Origin: Sphingomonas sp. IC-11 | Lineage (GTDB): Bacteria > Pseudomonadota > Alphaproteobacteria > Sphingomonadales > Sphingomonadaceae | Reading direction: 5' to 3' | NCBI RefSeq assembly: GCF_021043365.1 | Contig: NZ_JAJNDU010000003.1 | Span: forward strand, 124,001 to 188,000 | DNA: 64,000 nt | In this document: piece by piece, positions 25,963 to 38,136 of the stretch | How the letters are laid out: each line of letters opens with the position of its first letter | Numbering within the stretch: the stretch's first letter is position 1 | Notes under the pieces: generated by a model | Database searches by the model: none | What the model was told of the DNA's origin: nothing | The model's input: only the letters and a program-made list of their open reading frames with translations | Program-made: the position numbers and the translations under genes

Positions 25963-26169
25963 ATGGTCAACCGTCGTCAGATCGCCCTAGCCGCTGGTGC
26001 GCTGTCGTTAACGGCGCTTGCCACCGTTGATCGGCCAAGCGCCGATGTACAGATTTTGACCCATGACAGTCGTGATGCCGCGCCGGCGCGCTTCCAGGCG
26101 GCTGTGGACCTGGGCGTTGCCAGCGCCTCCATTCTCGTGACGTGGACGGCCGAGCGCCTGGTGCGCTGA
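25963..26169 (+). CDS. Small protein with signal-like N-terminus
   Basis: A possible 68-residue protein starting at ATG 25963. The first 21 residues (MVNRRQIALAAGALSLTALAT) have a basic start and a hydrophobic core like a Sec or Tat signal, followed by about 45 polar residues with no recognised motif. No clear Shine-Dalgarno precedes the ATG. It is not antisense to any gene. I cannot name it; it may be a real exported small protein or chance. Confidence 0.45.
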   Translation: MVNRRQIALAAGALSLTALATVDRPSADVQILTHDSRDAAPARFQAAVDLGVASASILVTWTAERLVR

Positions 26170-26288
26170 GCCTGAGCGGCTACACGGAAGCATCAGCGAT
26201 CGTTCGCGCCCGATGGCCTCGAACGAACCCACCGCAAATTACCCGCAGGATCGCCCCTCCAGGCACGCGTGGCGCCCTTCGCCGCGCG

Positions 26289-27647
26289 TCAGTTGAACAC
26301 CGTCTTCAAGTTCATGAATTCGTGAAGGCCGTAACTGCCCAACTCACGACCATGGCCTGATCGCTTGATGCCGCCAAACGGTGCTTCGGGCGTGGAGGCA
26401 AGCATCTTGTTCACCGCCATCATGCCCGAGGCGATATCGCGGGCGAAGCGCGCCTGCTCTTCCCGATCCTCGGTCCAGACCGAGGCGCCGAGACCGAACG
26501 GAACGTCGTTCGCCAGTGCGATTGCCGCATCCATGTCATTCGCGCGAAATACCATGGCGACCGGCCCGAACAATTCCTCCTGCGCAGCGGGATCGTCGAT
26601 GGGGACGTCCACCAAGATTCCTGCCGACATGAAGGCGCCTTCCCCCGGCAACGCCTCGCCGCCGAACAGCAGGCGTCCACCCGCCTTCTGGATCCGGGCG
26701 AGCTGATCAACCACGGTCTGGCGCTGCTCCTCGCTGGACAGCGGACCCATCTGGGTTGCGTCATCCATCGGATCACCCGCCACCACCGCCTTCATCCCGG
26801 CGGCGAACTTCTCCAGAAAGGCGTCGTACACGTCGGTGTGCACAATCATCCTTTTGGCGCAAATGCAGGATTGCCCGGTGTTCTGGACGCGGGCTGTCAC
26901 CGCCGCTTTGGCTGCGGCATCCAGCTCGGCAGACGGCATGACGATGAACGGATCGGAACCGCCAAGTTCCAAGACAACCTTTTTCAACGCAGCCCCCGCG
27001 GCCTCTGCCACTTTCGCGCCGGCCCCTTCGCTGCCCGTCAGGGTCACGGCCGCAATCCGGTCATCCGCGATCAGCCTCGCCACCTTGTCGCTCTTGATCG
27101 GAAGGTTCTGGAACAGGCCGGCAGGCGCACCGGCCGATCGAACGCGCTCTTCCATGGCGGCCGCGACGCCTTGGGAAACAGAGGCATGTTTCAGCAAACC
27201 GGTGTTACCGGCCATGATCGTGGGTGCAAGCCAGCGCACGACCTGCCAATAAGGGAAGTTCCACGGCATCACGGCCAACACAGGCCCGATTGGAAGATAG
27301 TGGGTGGTAGCCGTGCCGCCCGGCACCTTCATCTCGCGGGGGGCCAGCATCGCCGGCCCGTTTTCCGCATAATAGCGGAAAGCCGCGACGCACTTTTCCA
27401 CCTCGGCGATCGCGGACTTCAGCGTTTTGCCCATCTCGCGAGTCGCGATCTCCGCCAAACGACGCTTGTCGGTCTCAAATGCTTCCGCGATCAGCTCCAG
27501 CAACTCGCATCGCGTCTCGTGATCCGTGATGCGCCACTCGTCCCACCCGGCGCGCGCTGCGTCGAGGCGCTCCTCGATCTCTTGGTCGTTCAGTTCAGGA
27601 TAGCGAGCAAGTGGCTCGCCGGTGGCCGGGTTGATGGTTTGAAACAT
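26289..27647 (-). CDS. Aldehyde dehydrogenase (succinate-semialdehyde type)
   Basis: A 452-residue NAD(P)-dependent aldehyde dehydrogenase. It has the cofactor motif MPWNFPYWQVVR, the general base Glu in VVLELGGSDPFIVM, and the catalytic cysteine in NTGQSCICAKR. The short N-terminus starting FQTINPATGEPL matches the short succinate-semialdehyde dehydrogenase class (Sad/GabD-like). The substrate cannot be proved from sequence. The ATG at 27647 is 70 bases from divergent xseB. No gabT aminotransferase lies nearby. Confidence 0.9.
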   Translation of the reverse strand: MFQTINPATGEPLARYPELNDQEIEERLDAARAGWDEWRITDHETRCELLELIAEAFETDKRRLAEIATREMGKTLKSAIAEVEKCVAAFRYYAENGPAMLAPREMKVPGGTATTHYLPIGPVLAVMPWNFPYWQVVRWLAPTIMAGNTGLLKHASVSQGVAAAMEERVRSAGAPAGLFQNLPIKSDKVARLIADDRIAAVTLTGSEGAGAKVAEAAGAALKKVVLELGGSDPFIVMPSAELDAAAKAAVTARVQNTGQSCICAKRMIVHTDVYDAFLEKFAAGMKAVVAGDPMDDATQMGPLSSEEQRQTVVDQLARIQKAGGRLLFGGEALPGEGAFMSAGILVDVPIDDPAAQEELFGPVAMVFRANDMDAAIALANDVPFGLGASVWTEDREEQARFARDIASGMMAVNKMLASTPEAPFGGIKRSGHGRELGSYGLHEFMNLKTVFN

Positions 27648-27717
27648 ATTGCCTCAAACGATTGCTGAGCGGCGCGTATCCTTGACCCCTGGCGGTGGCG
27701 TGGCCCATAGCGCGCGC

Positions 27718-27954
27718 ATGGACAATCCTGTGGAGAGCCTGACGTTCGAGGCCGCGCTCAAGGAACTCGAGTCGATCGTCGCACGCCTCGAGTCCGGGGA
27801 CACCCCGCTGCAGGACGCAATCGAGCTCTACGAACGCGGCAATGTGCTGCGCGCGCGTTGCGCCGAACGGCTCGATGCCGCGCAAGCGCGCATTGAGGTA
27901 ATCCGGCTCGACGCGGAAGGTCGCGCGACCAGCACGCCGTTCACCGCCGGATGA
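27718..27954 (+). CDS. xseB: Exodeoxyribonuclease VII small subunit
   Basis: A 78-residue helical protein matching XseB: LTFEAALKELESIVARLESG then PLQDAIELYERGNVL, the typical two-helix hairpin. XseB subunits bind XseA to make the single-strand exonuclease VII. The longer open frame upstream of 27718 would add 23 residues that relatives lack. Its stop overlaps the ATG of the prenyl synthase gene (ATGA), the widespread xseB-ispA arrangement. xseA is not in the window. Confidence 0.95.
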   Translation: MDNPVESLTFEAALKELESIVARLESGDTPLQDAIELYERGNVLRARCAERLDAAQARIEVIRLDAEGRATSTPFTAG

Positions 27955-28847
27955 GTCCGTCCCCTGCGCTTGCAGCGGCACTGGCCGACACCGCGCGCGA
28001 GATCGATGCACGGTTCGACGCACTCCTGACGATCCCGGATGATCCGCGCGCGGATCTCTATCGTGCCATGCGGCACGCAGCGATCGATGGCGGCAAGCGG
28101 CTGCGTCCTTTGCTGGTTTTCGCCACAGCTCGGCTGTTCAACTGTGACATGGACTGCGCCGCGCGTGTCGCCACGGCTCTGGAGGCGATCCACGTCTATT
28201 CGCTGATCCATGATGATCTGCCGGCGATGGACGATGACGATCTGCGGCGCGGCCGGCCCACCGTTCACAAGCAGTTTGGCGAAGCAACCGCGATCCTGGC
28301 CGGCGACTGCCTGCATGCGCTGGCATTCGAGGTTCTCGCCGATCCGGCGACCCATCCCGATCCGTTCGTACGCGCGGAACTGGTGCTCGATCTTGCCCGT
28401 GCGGCCGGGCCCGCCGGTATGGCCGGCGGCCAAATGATGGACCTTGAGGCCGAGCGCGCGAGCTTTGATCTCACCACCGTTACGCGTCTGCAGGCGATGA
28501 AGACGGGGGCCCTGATCCTGGCAGCGGTGGAGGCAGGGGCGATCCTTGGCCGTGTGCCGCCGGAAGGTCGCGTTCACCTGCGTGGTTTTGCCCGGGATGT
28601 CGGCCTGGCCTTCCAGATCGTCGACGATCTCCTCGATGTGGAAGGCGACGAGGCGCTCGCCGGCAAGAAGCTGCGCAAGGATGCGGGCGCGGGCAAGGAA
28701 ACCTTCGTCTCCTTGCTGGGCATTGAGCCGGCCCGCGAACGCTGCCGGTTGCTGGTCGATCAAGCGATCGCCCATCTTCGCCACTACGGGCCCGAGGCGG
28801 ACCTGCTCCGCGACATCGCGCGCTTCGTGCTTCAAAGGGACCATTGA
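27951..28847 (+). CDS. ispA: Farnesyl/geranyl diphosphate synthase
   Basis: A 298-residue polyprenyl diphosphate synthase. Both aspartate-rich motifs are present: DDLPAMDDDDLRRGRPT (FARM) and DDLLDVEGD (SARM), with GGKRLRP near the N-terminus. The residues before the first motif (VYSLIHDD, HVYS) fit the short-chain (C15) class. It supplies farnesyl diphosphate for ubiquinone, undecaprenyl phosphate, hopanoids and carotenoids. It overlaps xseB upstream by four bases, and coaD begins three bases after its stop. Confidence 0.95.
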   Translation: MSPSPALAAALADTAREIDARFDALLTIPDDPRADLYRAMRHAAIDGGKRLRPLLVFATARLFNCDMDCAARVATALEAIHVYSLIHDDLPAMDDDDLRRGRPTVHKQFGEATAILAGDCLHALAFEVLADPATHPDPFVRAELVLDLARAAGPAGMAGGQMMDLEAERASFDLTTVTRLQAMKTGALILAAVEAGAILGRVPPEGRVHLRGFARDVGLAFQIVDDLLDVEGDEALAGKKLRKDAGAGKETFVSLLGIEPARERCRLLVDQAIAHLRHYGPEADLLRDIARFVLQRDH

Positions 28848-28849
28848 GC

Positions 28850-29356
28850 ATGACCACTCGCATCGGCGTTTATCCAGGCACTTTCGACCCGATCACCCTC
28901 GGCCACATGGATATCATCCGCCGCGGCGCGAAGCTGGTCGATCGGCTGGTAATCGGCGTGACGACCAATCCGTCGAAAAGCCCGATGTTCAGCCTGGAAG
29001 AACGCATGATGATGGTGAAGCGCGAATGCGCCAGCCTGGATGCGACTATCGACGTGGTCAGCTTCGACCTGTTGCTGATGGACTTTGCCGAGCGTGAAGG
29101 GGCGAGCGTGATCGTCCGCGGCCTGCGCGCCGTTGCTGACTTCGAATACGAATATCAGATGGCGGGCATGAACCAGCAGTTGAATGATCGCATCGAGACG
29201 GTCTTCCTGATGGCCGACGTGGCATTGCAGCCGATCGCCAGCCGGCTGGTCAAGGAAATCGCCATTTTCGGTGGTGAGATCGGCAAGTTCGTGACCCCCG
29301 CGGTGCGCGAGGAAGTCGTCGCGCGTGTCGCGGAGACCGGGCGCCGCGGCAGGTAA
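28850..29356 (+). CDS. coaD: Phosphopantetheine adenylyltransferase
   Basis: A 168-residue CoaD that joins 4'-phosphopantetheine with ATP in coenzyme A synthesis. The nucleotidyltransferase motif YPGTFDPITLGHMDIIRR holds the (T/H)xGH signature, and RGLRAVADFEYEYQM and the closing ISSR-like ASRLVKEIA are conserved. ATG 28850 is preferred over an upstream TTG that overlaps ispA. It is the third gene of the xseB-ispA-coaD run. Confidence 0.96.
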   Translation: MTTRIGVYPGTFDPITLGHMDIIRRGAKLVDRLVIGVTTNPSKSPMFSLEERMMMVKRECASLDATIDVVSFDLLLMDFAEREGASVIVRGLRAVADFEYEYQMAGMNQQLNDRIETVFLMADVALQPIASRLVKEIAIFGGEIGKFVTPAVREEVVARVAETGRRGR

Positions 29357-29475
29357 CCCCTTCCGGCGGCACAAGGCCGACGCCCTCAGGGGCAACGCGC
29401 ACGGTCGCGCAGTTCAGTTTGGCGCAAGGCGCGATCTGGTTTAGGGCCCGGTCAAACGATCTGGTTGGGAAGACG

Positions 29476-30189
<714 letters not shown>

Positions 30190-30199
30190 ACGCCGGGAG

Positions 30200-30223
30200 G
30201 GAGTGCGGGTCGTGCCGCACTCC
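30200..30223 (+). terminator. Hairpin after the cyclophilin gene
   Basis: A 9-bp perfect stem (30200-30208 with 30215-30223), extended by a G-U pair, with a 6-base loop, begins 11 bases after the stop. No U-run follows. Confidence 0.5.
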
Positions 30224-30371
30224 TCCTGCCCGATCGTCGTCACCCGGGCGGACAGTCGCGCTCTGCGTGACAACGACAGGCGCCGATAAGGCGAGAAGCC
30301 TGACCGCCGACCGGCCGGCATGTCACTGGGCGACGATCGTCCCAGCGCTCAACGCGCCCTTTAGCCGAAGG

Positions 30372-30965
30372 CTAGGCGCGCGAACTGAGCAGGCCGGCCG
30401 CCACCGCCAGCGCCGCTCCAGCCGCCACGAAGGCGACGATCATCAGCAGACCGTCCTTGACCAGCAAGGCCATGCCGAACGCCGCGATCGCAGCCATCGG
30501 CGCCGTGGTCGCCAGCGGCAATAGCTCCAGTGGCGGGATCGCCAGGGTCAGCACGAGGATCGCAGCAGCCGCCACCCTGACCATCGGCCCCTTCGTCAGC
30601 CCCGGCAGCCGTCCGTGGAACCACTTGTCCATCCGCTTGCCGACCGGCCGGACCTTCTCGACCGCCTTCTTCACTTTCTCGGAACTGAGCGAGCGATTGG
30701 CAAGAAAACCCGGCAGCCAGAGATGCTTTCGGCCGAACAGCATTTGCACAGCCGTCAGCACGATCACCAGCGCCAGCACAGTCGGCAAGCCGGGTATCGA
30801 GCCGACTGGCGAAATATCGATTAGCGGGATGATGACCAGAAAGGGAGCGTAGCTTCGGTTTCCGAACGCCTCGATCGTCTGACCGAGCGACACTTCGTCC
30901 TTCTCGTCTGCCAGTTCGTCAAGTCGGTCGAGTATGTCGCCGACGCTGTGCGGTTCATCTGCCAT
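30372..30965 (-). CDS. ExoD-family membrane protein
   Basis: A 197-residue membrane protein of the ExoD family, named after a Sinorhizobium protein needed for exopolysaccharide and alkali tolerance. An N-terminal helix VGDILDRLDELADE and VSLGQTIEAFGNRSYAPFLVI are typical, followed by three to five hydrophobic segments, with PGLPTVLALVI in the middle. Its molecular role is unknown. ATG 30965 gives the family length; an upstream start adds arginine-rich residues. It lies 117 bases downstream of katG on the same strand. Confidence 0.9.
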   Translation of the reverse strand: MADEPHSVGDILDRLDELADEKDEVSLGQTIEAFGNRSYAPFLVIIPLIDISPVGSIPGLPTVLALVIVLTAVQMLFGRKHLWLPGFLANRSLSSEKVKKAVEKVRPVGKRMDKWFHGRLPGLTKGPMVRVAAAAILVLTLAIPPLELLPLATTAPMAAIAAFGMALLVKDGLLMIVAFVAAGAALAVAAGLLSSRA

Positions 30966-31029
30966 CCGGTGCTGAACGGCGCGCCGCGTGCCACGGTTCC
31001 GCCACCGTAACGGTCTCTGCATACGCATA

Positions 31030-31059
31030 GGGCCGCGGCACCCGTGGATGCCGCGGCCC
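31030..31059 (-). terminator. Hairpin downstream of katG
   Basis: A perfect 11-bp GC stem (31030-31040 with 31049-31059) and an 8-base loop lie 24 bases after the katG stop. It is well placed to stop the katG transcript before exoD, but lacks a U-run. Confidence 0.55.
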
Positions 31060-31082
31060 CTGTGTCACCGTCTAGGCTGCGA

Positions 31083-33419
<2,337 letters not shown>

Positions 33420-33458
33420 TCAGTTCTTCAGGAACAAACTGCCGGATCGATCAAACCG

Positions 33459-34046
33459 TTAGGCGGCGCGCGCCCCGTCAACGGGCGAAAGCGCGCCTTC
33501 AATCGTCGGCAGCAGATGGTCGACAACAGCGGTGATCGCGGCGCCATTCGGGTGAATTCGATCGGCGAGCACCATGGCAGGATGGCCGAGAACGCCGGCT
33601 GGGAAGAAGCTGGCCAGCAGCGTGCCGTGTCGCGCGGCAACCTCCTGATGGATGCCCAGAAAAGCGCCGGTTCGCGCACGCAGGAACGCCGGCGGCTCCA
33701 GCGTGGTCAGCAGAACCGGGATGTCACAGCGGCTGAACTCAAGAAGGATCGCGTCCAGATTGCCCTCCGTTTGCGCGGGCGAGAGGCCCCGCAAAACGTC
33801 ATTGGCGCCAATTTGCACGATGGCGAGATCCGGACGCTCGGTCAGCCGCGACAGCACACTCGGCAGACGGCGCCGGGCGTCGCCGCTGGTGTTGCCCGAC
33901 ACGCCGGCATTGATCACCCGCGCCCCCGCTTGCCGCTCGCGCAGGCGATGTTGAAGCTGGGCGGGGAAGCTCTGGTCGGCAGCAAGGCCATATCCGGCGA
34001 CAAGGCTGTCGCCAAAGGCAAGAACCAGCGGTGCGTTGGTGGGCAT
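33459..34046 (-). CDS. GDSL/SGNH-type arylesterase (TesA-like)
   Basis: A 195-residue SGNH hydrolase. Block I is FGDSLVAGYG with the nucleophilic Ser, block II the Gly in NAGVSGNTS, block III GANDVLRG, and block V DRIHPNG with the catalytic Asp and His. This is the TesA/arylesterase class that hydrolyses esters and thioesters. Unlike most TesA proteins it has no signal peptide when started at ATG 34046 or 34055, so it may be cytosolic. The common partner, an ABC transporter encoded divergently, is not here. katG lies downstream on the same strand. Confidence 0.9.
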   Translation of the reverse strand: MPTNAPLVLAFGDSLVAGYGLAADQSFPAQLQHRLRERQAGARVINAGVSGNTSGDARRRLPSVLSRLTERPDLAIVQIGANDVLRGLSPAQTEGNLDAILLEFSRCDIPVLLTTLEPPAFLRARTGAFLGIHQEVAARHGTLLASFFPAGVLGHPAMVLADRIHPNGAAITAVVDHLLPTIEGALSPVDGARAA

Positions 34047-34156
34047 GATCAGCAAGATGGTGATCCGCCAGGGTTTTTCGAGGCTTATCGGCCAGCGAAA
34101 GCTTGCCGGCGGCAGGGCGGTGAAAAGCGCGGGGCCTCACCCCTGCACTACCGGGT

Positions 34157-34184
34157 GCGCGAGGCGGCCAAGACCGCCCCGCGC
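34157..34184 (-). terminator. Hairpin after the amidohydrolase gene
   Basis: An 11-bp stem with one A-C mismatch (34157-34167 with 34174-34184) and a 6-base loop lies 7 bases past the amidohydrolase stop. It is a candidate terminator without a U-run. Confidence 0.4.
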
Positions 34185-34190
34185 AGCCGA

Positions 34191-36221
34191 TCAGTTGGCA
34201 GCGCCGCTCACTAAGGGTGCGGGCGCGAACGGCTTGATGCCGAACTCGGGATAGACTTCTGCCGGATAATAGAAGGTGCCGTCCTTCACGACCATGGCGA
34301 TGCTCTTGACCGCCTTGAAATCCTTGGTCGGATCGCCCGGCACTAGGAAGAAGTCAGCCAGCTTGCCCTTCTCGACTGAGCCGAGCGTCGCATCCTGCCT
34401 GAGGTACTTGGCCATATCCCAGGTCGCGCGGGTCAGGATCTGCGCAGGCGTCATGCCGACCTGCTGGTACAGTTCCAGTTCGCGGTGAAAGGTGAAGGAT
34501 CCGCCCGTATCGGTGCCCGGCACGATCATCGCGCCGCGCTCGTTCAGCATCCGCACCGTCGCGACGATCTTGTCATAGGCGCCGCGATACGCCGCATCAT
34601 CGCCCGGCGCGGTTGCGTCGATCCACGCCTGCTTCAGACCGCGCTGAGCGCCGATCGGCAAGTGATCGAAATAGTCCGCCGCACCCGGTGCCATCTGGCC
34701 ATCGCGATTGAGCAGCAGGTTCTCGTGGATGCCAAGCGTCACGTCGATCGGCGTCTTGCGCGCGGTGACGAGGCCCATCGTATGCTGCACCCGTTCGCTG
34801 TTGAGATCCAGCGATGGCAGCCGCTTCAGCGCGGTCAGCCGGAACAGCGTACGCGTGTCCTCGGTCGGCTTGATCACCCATTGCAGCATGAACTGGTTGA
34901 TATGGGTCATTTCGTCGAAGCCGGCCTCGATCATCTGATCGGCGGTGGCGAACGCGGGCACGTGGCCGGCCACCTTCAGGCCGCGCGCATGGGCTTCCTT
35001 CACCAGCGCGGGGATCCACGCCGGATTCATGCTGTTGTACGACTTCACGCCCCAATAGCCGCCGTGGTCGGCATACCAGCGGACTGCCGCAACGGCCTCC
35101 GCCTCGCTGTTGACGAGAATGCCGTTGTTGGCGCTGAACTGGCTCTTGCCTTCGATGAAGCCCGCGCGAACGATGCGCGGCCCGGCGATCACGCCGCCGT
35201 CGATGCGCTCGATCAGCTTGTCGAGCACCGCATTGTCATTGCCCATGTCGCGCATGGTGGTGACACCGGCCACCAGGTTCAGCAGCGCGCCTTCCTGTCC
35301 GGTGTGGGCGTGCATCTCGTACATGCCCGGAATGATCGTGCCGCCAGCGCCGTCGATCACGACCTCGCCCTTGCCGCCCTTCTGCGTCAACGGCTCGACG
35401 CCCATGATCTTGTTGCCGGATACCAGCACCGACGCTGGCGCGCCGACCGTGCCGGTCTTCGAATCGAACACCCGCACGTTGCGGATGCGCACCGTTCCCG
35501 AATAGCGGTGCGCCACCTTCTTGTTGATCGCGACGAACCGGTCGGTGGACCATTGCGCGGCCAGGGTCTTCAGCCGCTCCGCTTCATCCTCATAGCCGGC
35601 GCGCACGATCACCTGCCGGGGAGACACGCTCGCGAACATCTCGCCCTTCTCGTCGAGAAGGACCGTGTCCGGCGTGGTCTCGATCCCGCCGAGATCATAA
35701 CGCGTGACCTTCAGTGGCCCGCCGGTGCCGTTCACCGTCAGCGTCTCGCCCTTGGTCAGCGTCAGCGTCCCACCCGGCAGTGCGGTGATCGTGGTGCCGC
35801 CCGCCTTCATGATGGCGCGGGCATAAAGTGCGGTCGCCCAGGGGCTGCCGCTCTGGGCCACATAGACGGCCGAACCCGTGGCGTTGGCCGTCCCCTTGCC
35901 GGTAGCATCCGTCCAAGTGGCCTGCGCCCCTTGTCGCGCGAAATGCTCCTCGACCTTGGAGCCGAAGGTGGTTGTGCCGTTGATGTCCCAAGCGACAGGC
36001 AGGCCCTTGGCATCGAGCTGCAGGGTCTCTTTCATCGTCGGGCCGCGGCCGTTGTTCTTGTAATCGAAGTCGATGGCCGTGCGGTCGCCCTGCACATCGG
36101 CATTCAGATGGCCGACGTTCTTGCCCCCGAAGATCACGCTGTAGCGCTGCATTTCCGCGGCGGCGTTGGTGGCAAGCGAAAGGGCGAGCGCAGCAATTGC
36201 TGCCGAGGACAGGAGCTTCAT
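34191..36221 (-). CDS. Secreted amidohydrolase-family metal hydrolase
   Basis: A 676-residue exported protein. A signal peptide (about 1-23, ending TNAAAE) precedes an N-terminal beta-rich domain of some 280 residues, then the amidohydrolase barrel. The metal motif HxH is in YEMHAHTGQ; other ligand candidates are AGHVPAF and the late Asp in PGTDTGGSF. The closing VEKGKLADFFLVPGDPT is standard for the superfamily. The substrate is unknown; relatives act on peptides, lactams or cyclic amides. An upstream frame of 125 codons is antisense to the LOV gene leader and is rejected. Confidence 0.88.
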   Translation of the reverse strand: MKLLSSAAIAALALSLATNAAAEMQRYSVIFGGKNVGHLNADVQGDRTAIDFDYKNNGRGPTMKETLQLDAKGLPVAWDINGTTTFGSKVEEHFARQGAQATWTDATGKGTANATGSAVYVAQSGSPWATALYARAIMKAGGTTITALPGGTLTLTKGETLTVNGTGGPLKVTRYDLGGIETTPDTVLLDEKGEMFASVSPRQVIVRAGYEDEAERLKTLAAQWSTDRFVAINKKVAHRYSGTVRIRNVRVFDSKTGTVGAPASVLVSGNKIMGVEPLTQKGGKGEVVIDGAGGTIIPGMYEMHAHTGQEGALLNLVAGVTTMRDMGNDNAVLDKLIERIDGGVIAGPRIVRAGFIEGKSQFSANNGILVNSEAEAVAAVRWYADHGGYWGVKSYNSMNPAWIPALVKEAHARGLKVAGHVPAFATADQMIEAGFDEMTHINQFMLQWVIKPTEDTRTLFRLTALKRLPSLDLNSERVQHTMGLVTARKTPIDVTLGIHENLLLNRDGQMAPGAADYFDHLPIGAQRGLKQAWIDATAPGDDAAYRGAYDKIVATVRMLNERGAMIVPGTDTGGSFTFHRELELYQQVGMTPAQILTRATWDMAKYLRQDATLGSVEKGKLADFFLVPGDPTKDFKAVKSIAMVVKDGTFYYPAEVYPEFGIKPFAPAPLVSGAAN

Positions 36222-36366
36222 ACGCCCGCCGTTACGTGGCAGCCACCGCCCGCGCAACAACCTGTCGCGTCCAGCCATTCCCGGAACAACTGGCTGAATA
36301 GACTCTTCTAATGCGAACCACCGCCCGGTAAATGGCCGGCCAAATGCGGTTAATTCGGATGACGAC

Positions 36367-38115
36367 GTGGCGGAAAAGGACTCCGGGAACACCACCATCG
36401 ACATTGAAGGTAACGGCCAGAGCGCTGGCGTCCCCGCTGCGGGCGCGATGGACGTAGGCGCGCACGAGCCGCTGGGTGCTAGCAGCGACGGCAAGCGGCA
36501 CTGGCGCGAAAGCACCATCACCGAACCTGGCTTGAACAATCGCGGCAACGTCTTCTTCGCCGCTATCGAGATGACGCGGATGCCGATGATCCTCACCGAT
36601 CCGCATCAGCCCGATAACCCGATCGTCTTTGCCAACAAGGCCTTTCTCGACCTCACCCTCTATGAGGAGGAGGAAGTTCTCGGCCGCAACTGCCGGTTCC
36701 TTCAGGGCGCTCGCACCGATTCGGAAAGCGTGGCCGAACTGCGCGATGCCGTGGCCGCGAACCAGTCGATCGCGCTGGAGATCCTGAACTACAAGCGCGA
36801 CGGAACGCCGTTCTGGAACGCAGTATTCATCGGCCCGGTCTATGACACATCCGGCAAGCTGCTCTACTTCTTCGCCAGCCAGCTCGACGTCACCCGCCGA
36901 CGCGAAAGCGAAAGATCGTACCTGCAGGCGCAGAAGATGGAGGCGGTGGGACAGCTCACTGCCGGCCTTGCGCACGATTTCAACAATCTGCTTCAGGTGG
37001 TGAACGGCAATCTCGAGCTCGCCGTGGCCCGCAGCTCCGATGAACGCGTGCTGCGCTATCTGGCAAGTGCGCGAGGGGCCGCTGAACGCGGCGCAAAGCT
37101 CACCGGCCAATTGCTCGCCTTTGCACGCAAGACCCGGCTCGATCCCCGGCCGGTGGACGTCAGCGAGTGCCTCAACAGCTTCGCCGACGTGATGGAAAGC
37201 GCGCTCGGCAAGAAGGTGGAGCTTCACTTCAGCCTGCGCCGGGGCCTGCCCAAGGCGCTGCTCGATCCGCAGCAATTCGAAATGGCGGTCCTCAACATCG
37301 CGCTCAATGCCAAGGACGCGATGCCGACCGGCGGAGTGATCGAGCTTTCCACCGCCCGGGTGCGGCTGAACGGCGACGCTGCGTCGCGCGGCCTCTCGCC
37401 CGGCGAATATGTCGCAGTGCAGGTGCGCGACGAGGGCGAAGGCATGACGCCGGAGGTGATCGAACGCGCGGTCGAGCCGTTCTTCACGACCAAGGGTGTG
37501 GGCAAGGGTACCGGCCTGGGCCTCGCCATGGCCAGCGGCTTCGTTCAGCAGTCGCGTGGGCGGCTGGAGATCGAGAGCACGCCGGGCAAGGGAACCACGG
37601 TCCGGATGCTGTTCCCCGTCGCCGCCCGCTACGAACGCGATCTCGCCCCTGAGCCGCAGCAAAACAGCAAGCCGGCATCGTCAAATCAGTCGGGCGCCCA
37701 CATCCTGGTGGTCGAAGACAGCCCGGAAGTCCTCGCCCTTGCGCGGGAGATCTTGGAGGAGGTCGGCTACCGGATCACCACCGCCGAAACCGGCGAAGAG
37801 GGCTTGGCCGCCTTCCGGAGCGCGCCCGAGGAATCGATCGATCTCGTGTTCACCGATCTCGTCATGCCAGGCGGCATCAACGGAATCGTGCTGGCACAGG
37901 AAATCGCCAAGATCGCGCCTGACGTGCCGGTGCTGATGACGACCGGCTATAACGAGGAACTGGTCGCCGATGGTCCGCTGCGCAGCGGGCTCGACGTCCT
38001 GGGTAAGCCCTATCGCCGCGCCGACCTGCTCGACCGCGTTCGCCAGGCCCTGAACCGCAAGGGTGATGGCGGGCCGCGCCGCCATATCTCGGACTATGGC
38101 TCGGCCGAGGAGTGA
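36367..38115 (+). CDS. Hybrid LOV-domain blue-light histidine kinase
   Basis: A 582-residue soluble sensor kinase. The LOV domain (about 62-176) has the photoactive motif GRNCRFLQG with Cys109, FMN-binding Asn141 and Asn151 in NYKRDGTPFWN, and Gln172 in SQLDV, so it should form the flavin-cysteinyl adduct in blue light. A linker helix leads to the kinase: H-box His203 in AGLAHDFNNLLQ, N-box NIALNAKDAMP, then DEGEGM and GTGLGLAM. A receiver domain follows with Asp497 in FTDLVMPG and Lys531 in LGKPY. The start is GTG 36367. It has no output domain, so a partner is needed. Confidence 0.95.
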   Translation: MAEKDSGNTTIDIEGNGQSAGVPAAGAMDVGAHEPLGASSDGKRHWRESTITEPGLNNRGNVFFAAIEMTRMPMILTDPHQPDNPIVFANKAFLDLTLYEEEEVLGRNCRFLQGARTDSESVAELRDAVAANQSIALEILNYKRDGTPFWNAVFIGPVYDTSGKLLYFFASQLDVTRRRESERSYLQAQKMEAVGQLTAGLAHDFNNLLQVVNGNLELAVARSSDERVLRYLASARGAAERGAKLTGQLLAFARKTRLDPRPVDVSECLNSFADVMESALGKKVELHFSLRRGLPKALLDPQQFEMAVLNIALNAKDAMPTGGVIELSTARVRLNGDAASRGLSPGEYVAVQVRDEGEGMTPEVIERAVEPFFTTKGVGKGTGLGLAMASGFVQQSRGRLEIESTPGKGTTVRMLFPVAARYERDLAPEPQQNSKPASSNQSGAHILVVEDSPEVLALAREILEEVGYRITTAETGEEGLAAFRSAPEESIDLVFTDLVMPGGINGIVLAQEIAKIAPDVPVLMTTGYNEELVADGPLRSGLDVLGKPYRRADLLDRVRQALNRKGDGGPRRHISDYGSAEE

Positions 38116-38136
38116 ACGGTCTGGCGGTCCCGCCCG

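Noticed and set aside
34485-36311. 608-codon plus-strand frame
   Set aside because: Antisense of the amidohydrolase, with the same Arg/His/Asp-rich noise composition and no motifs.
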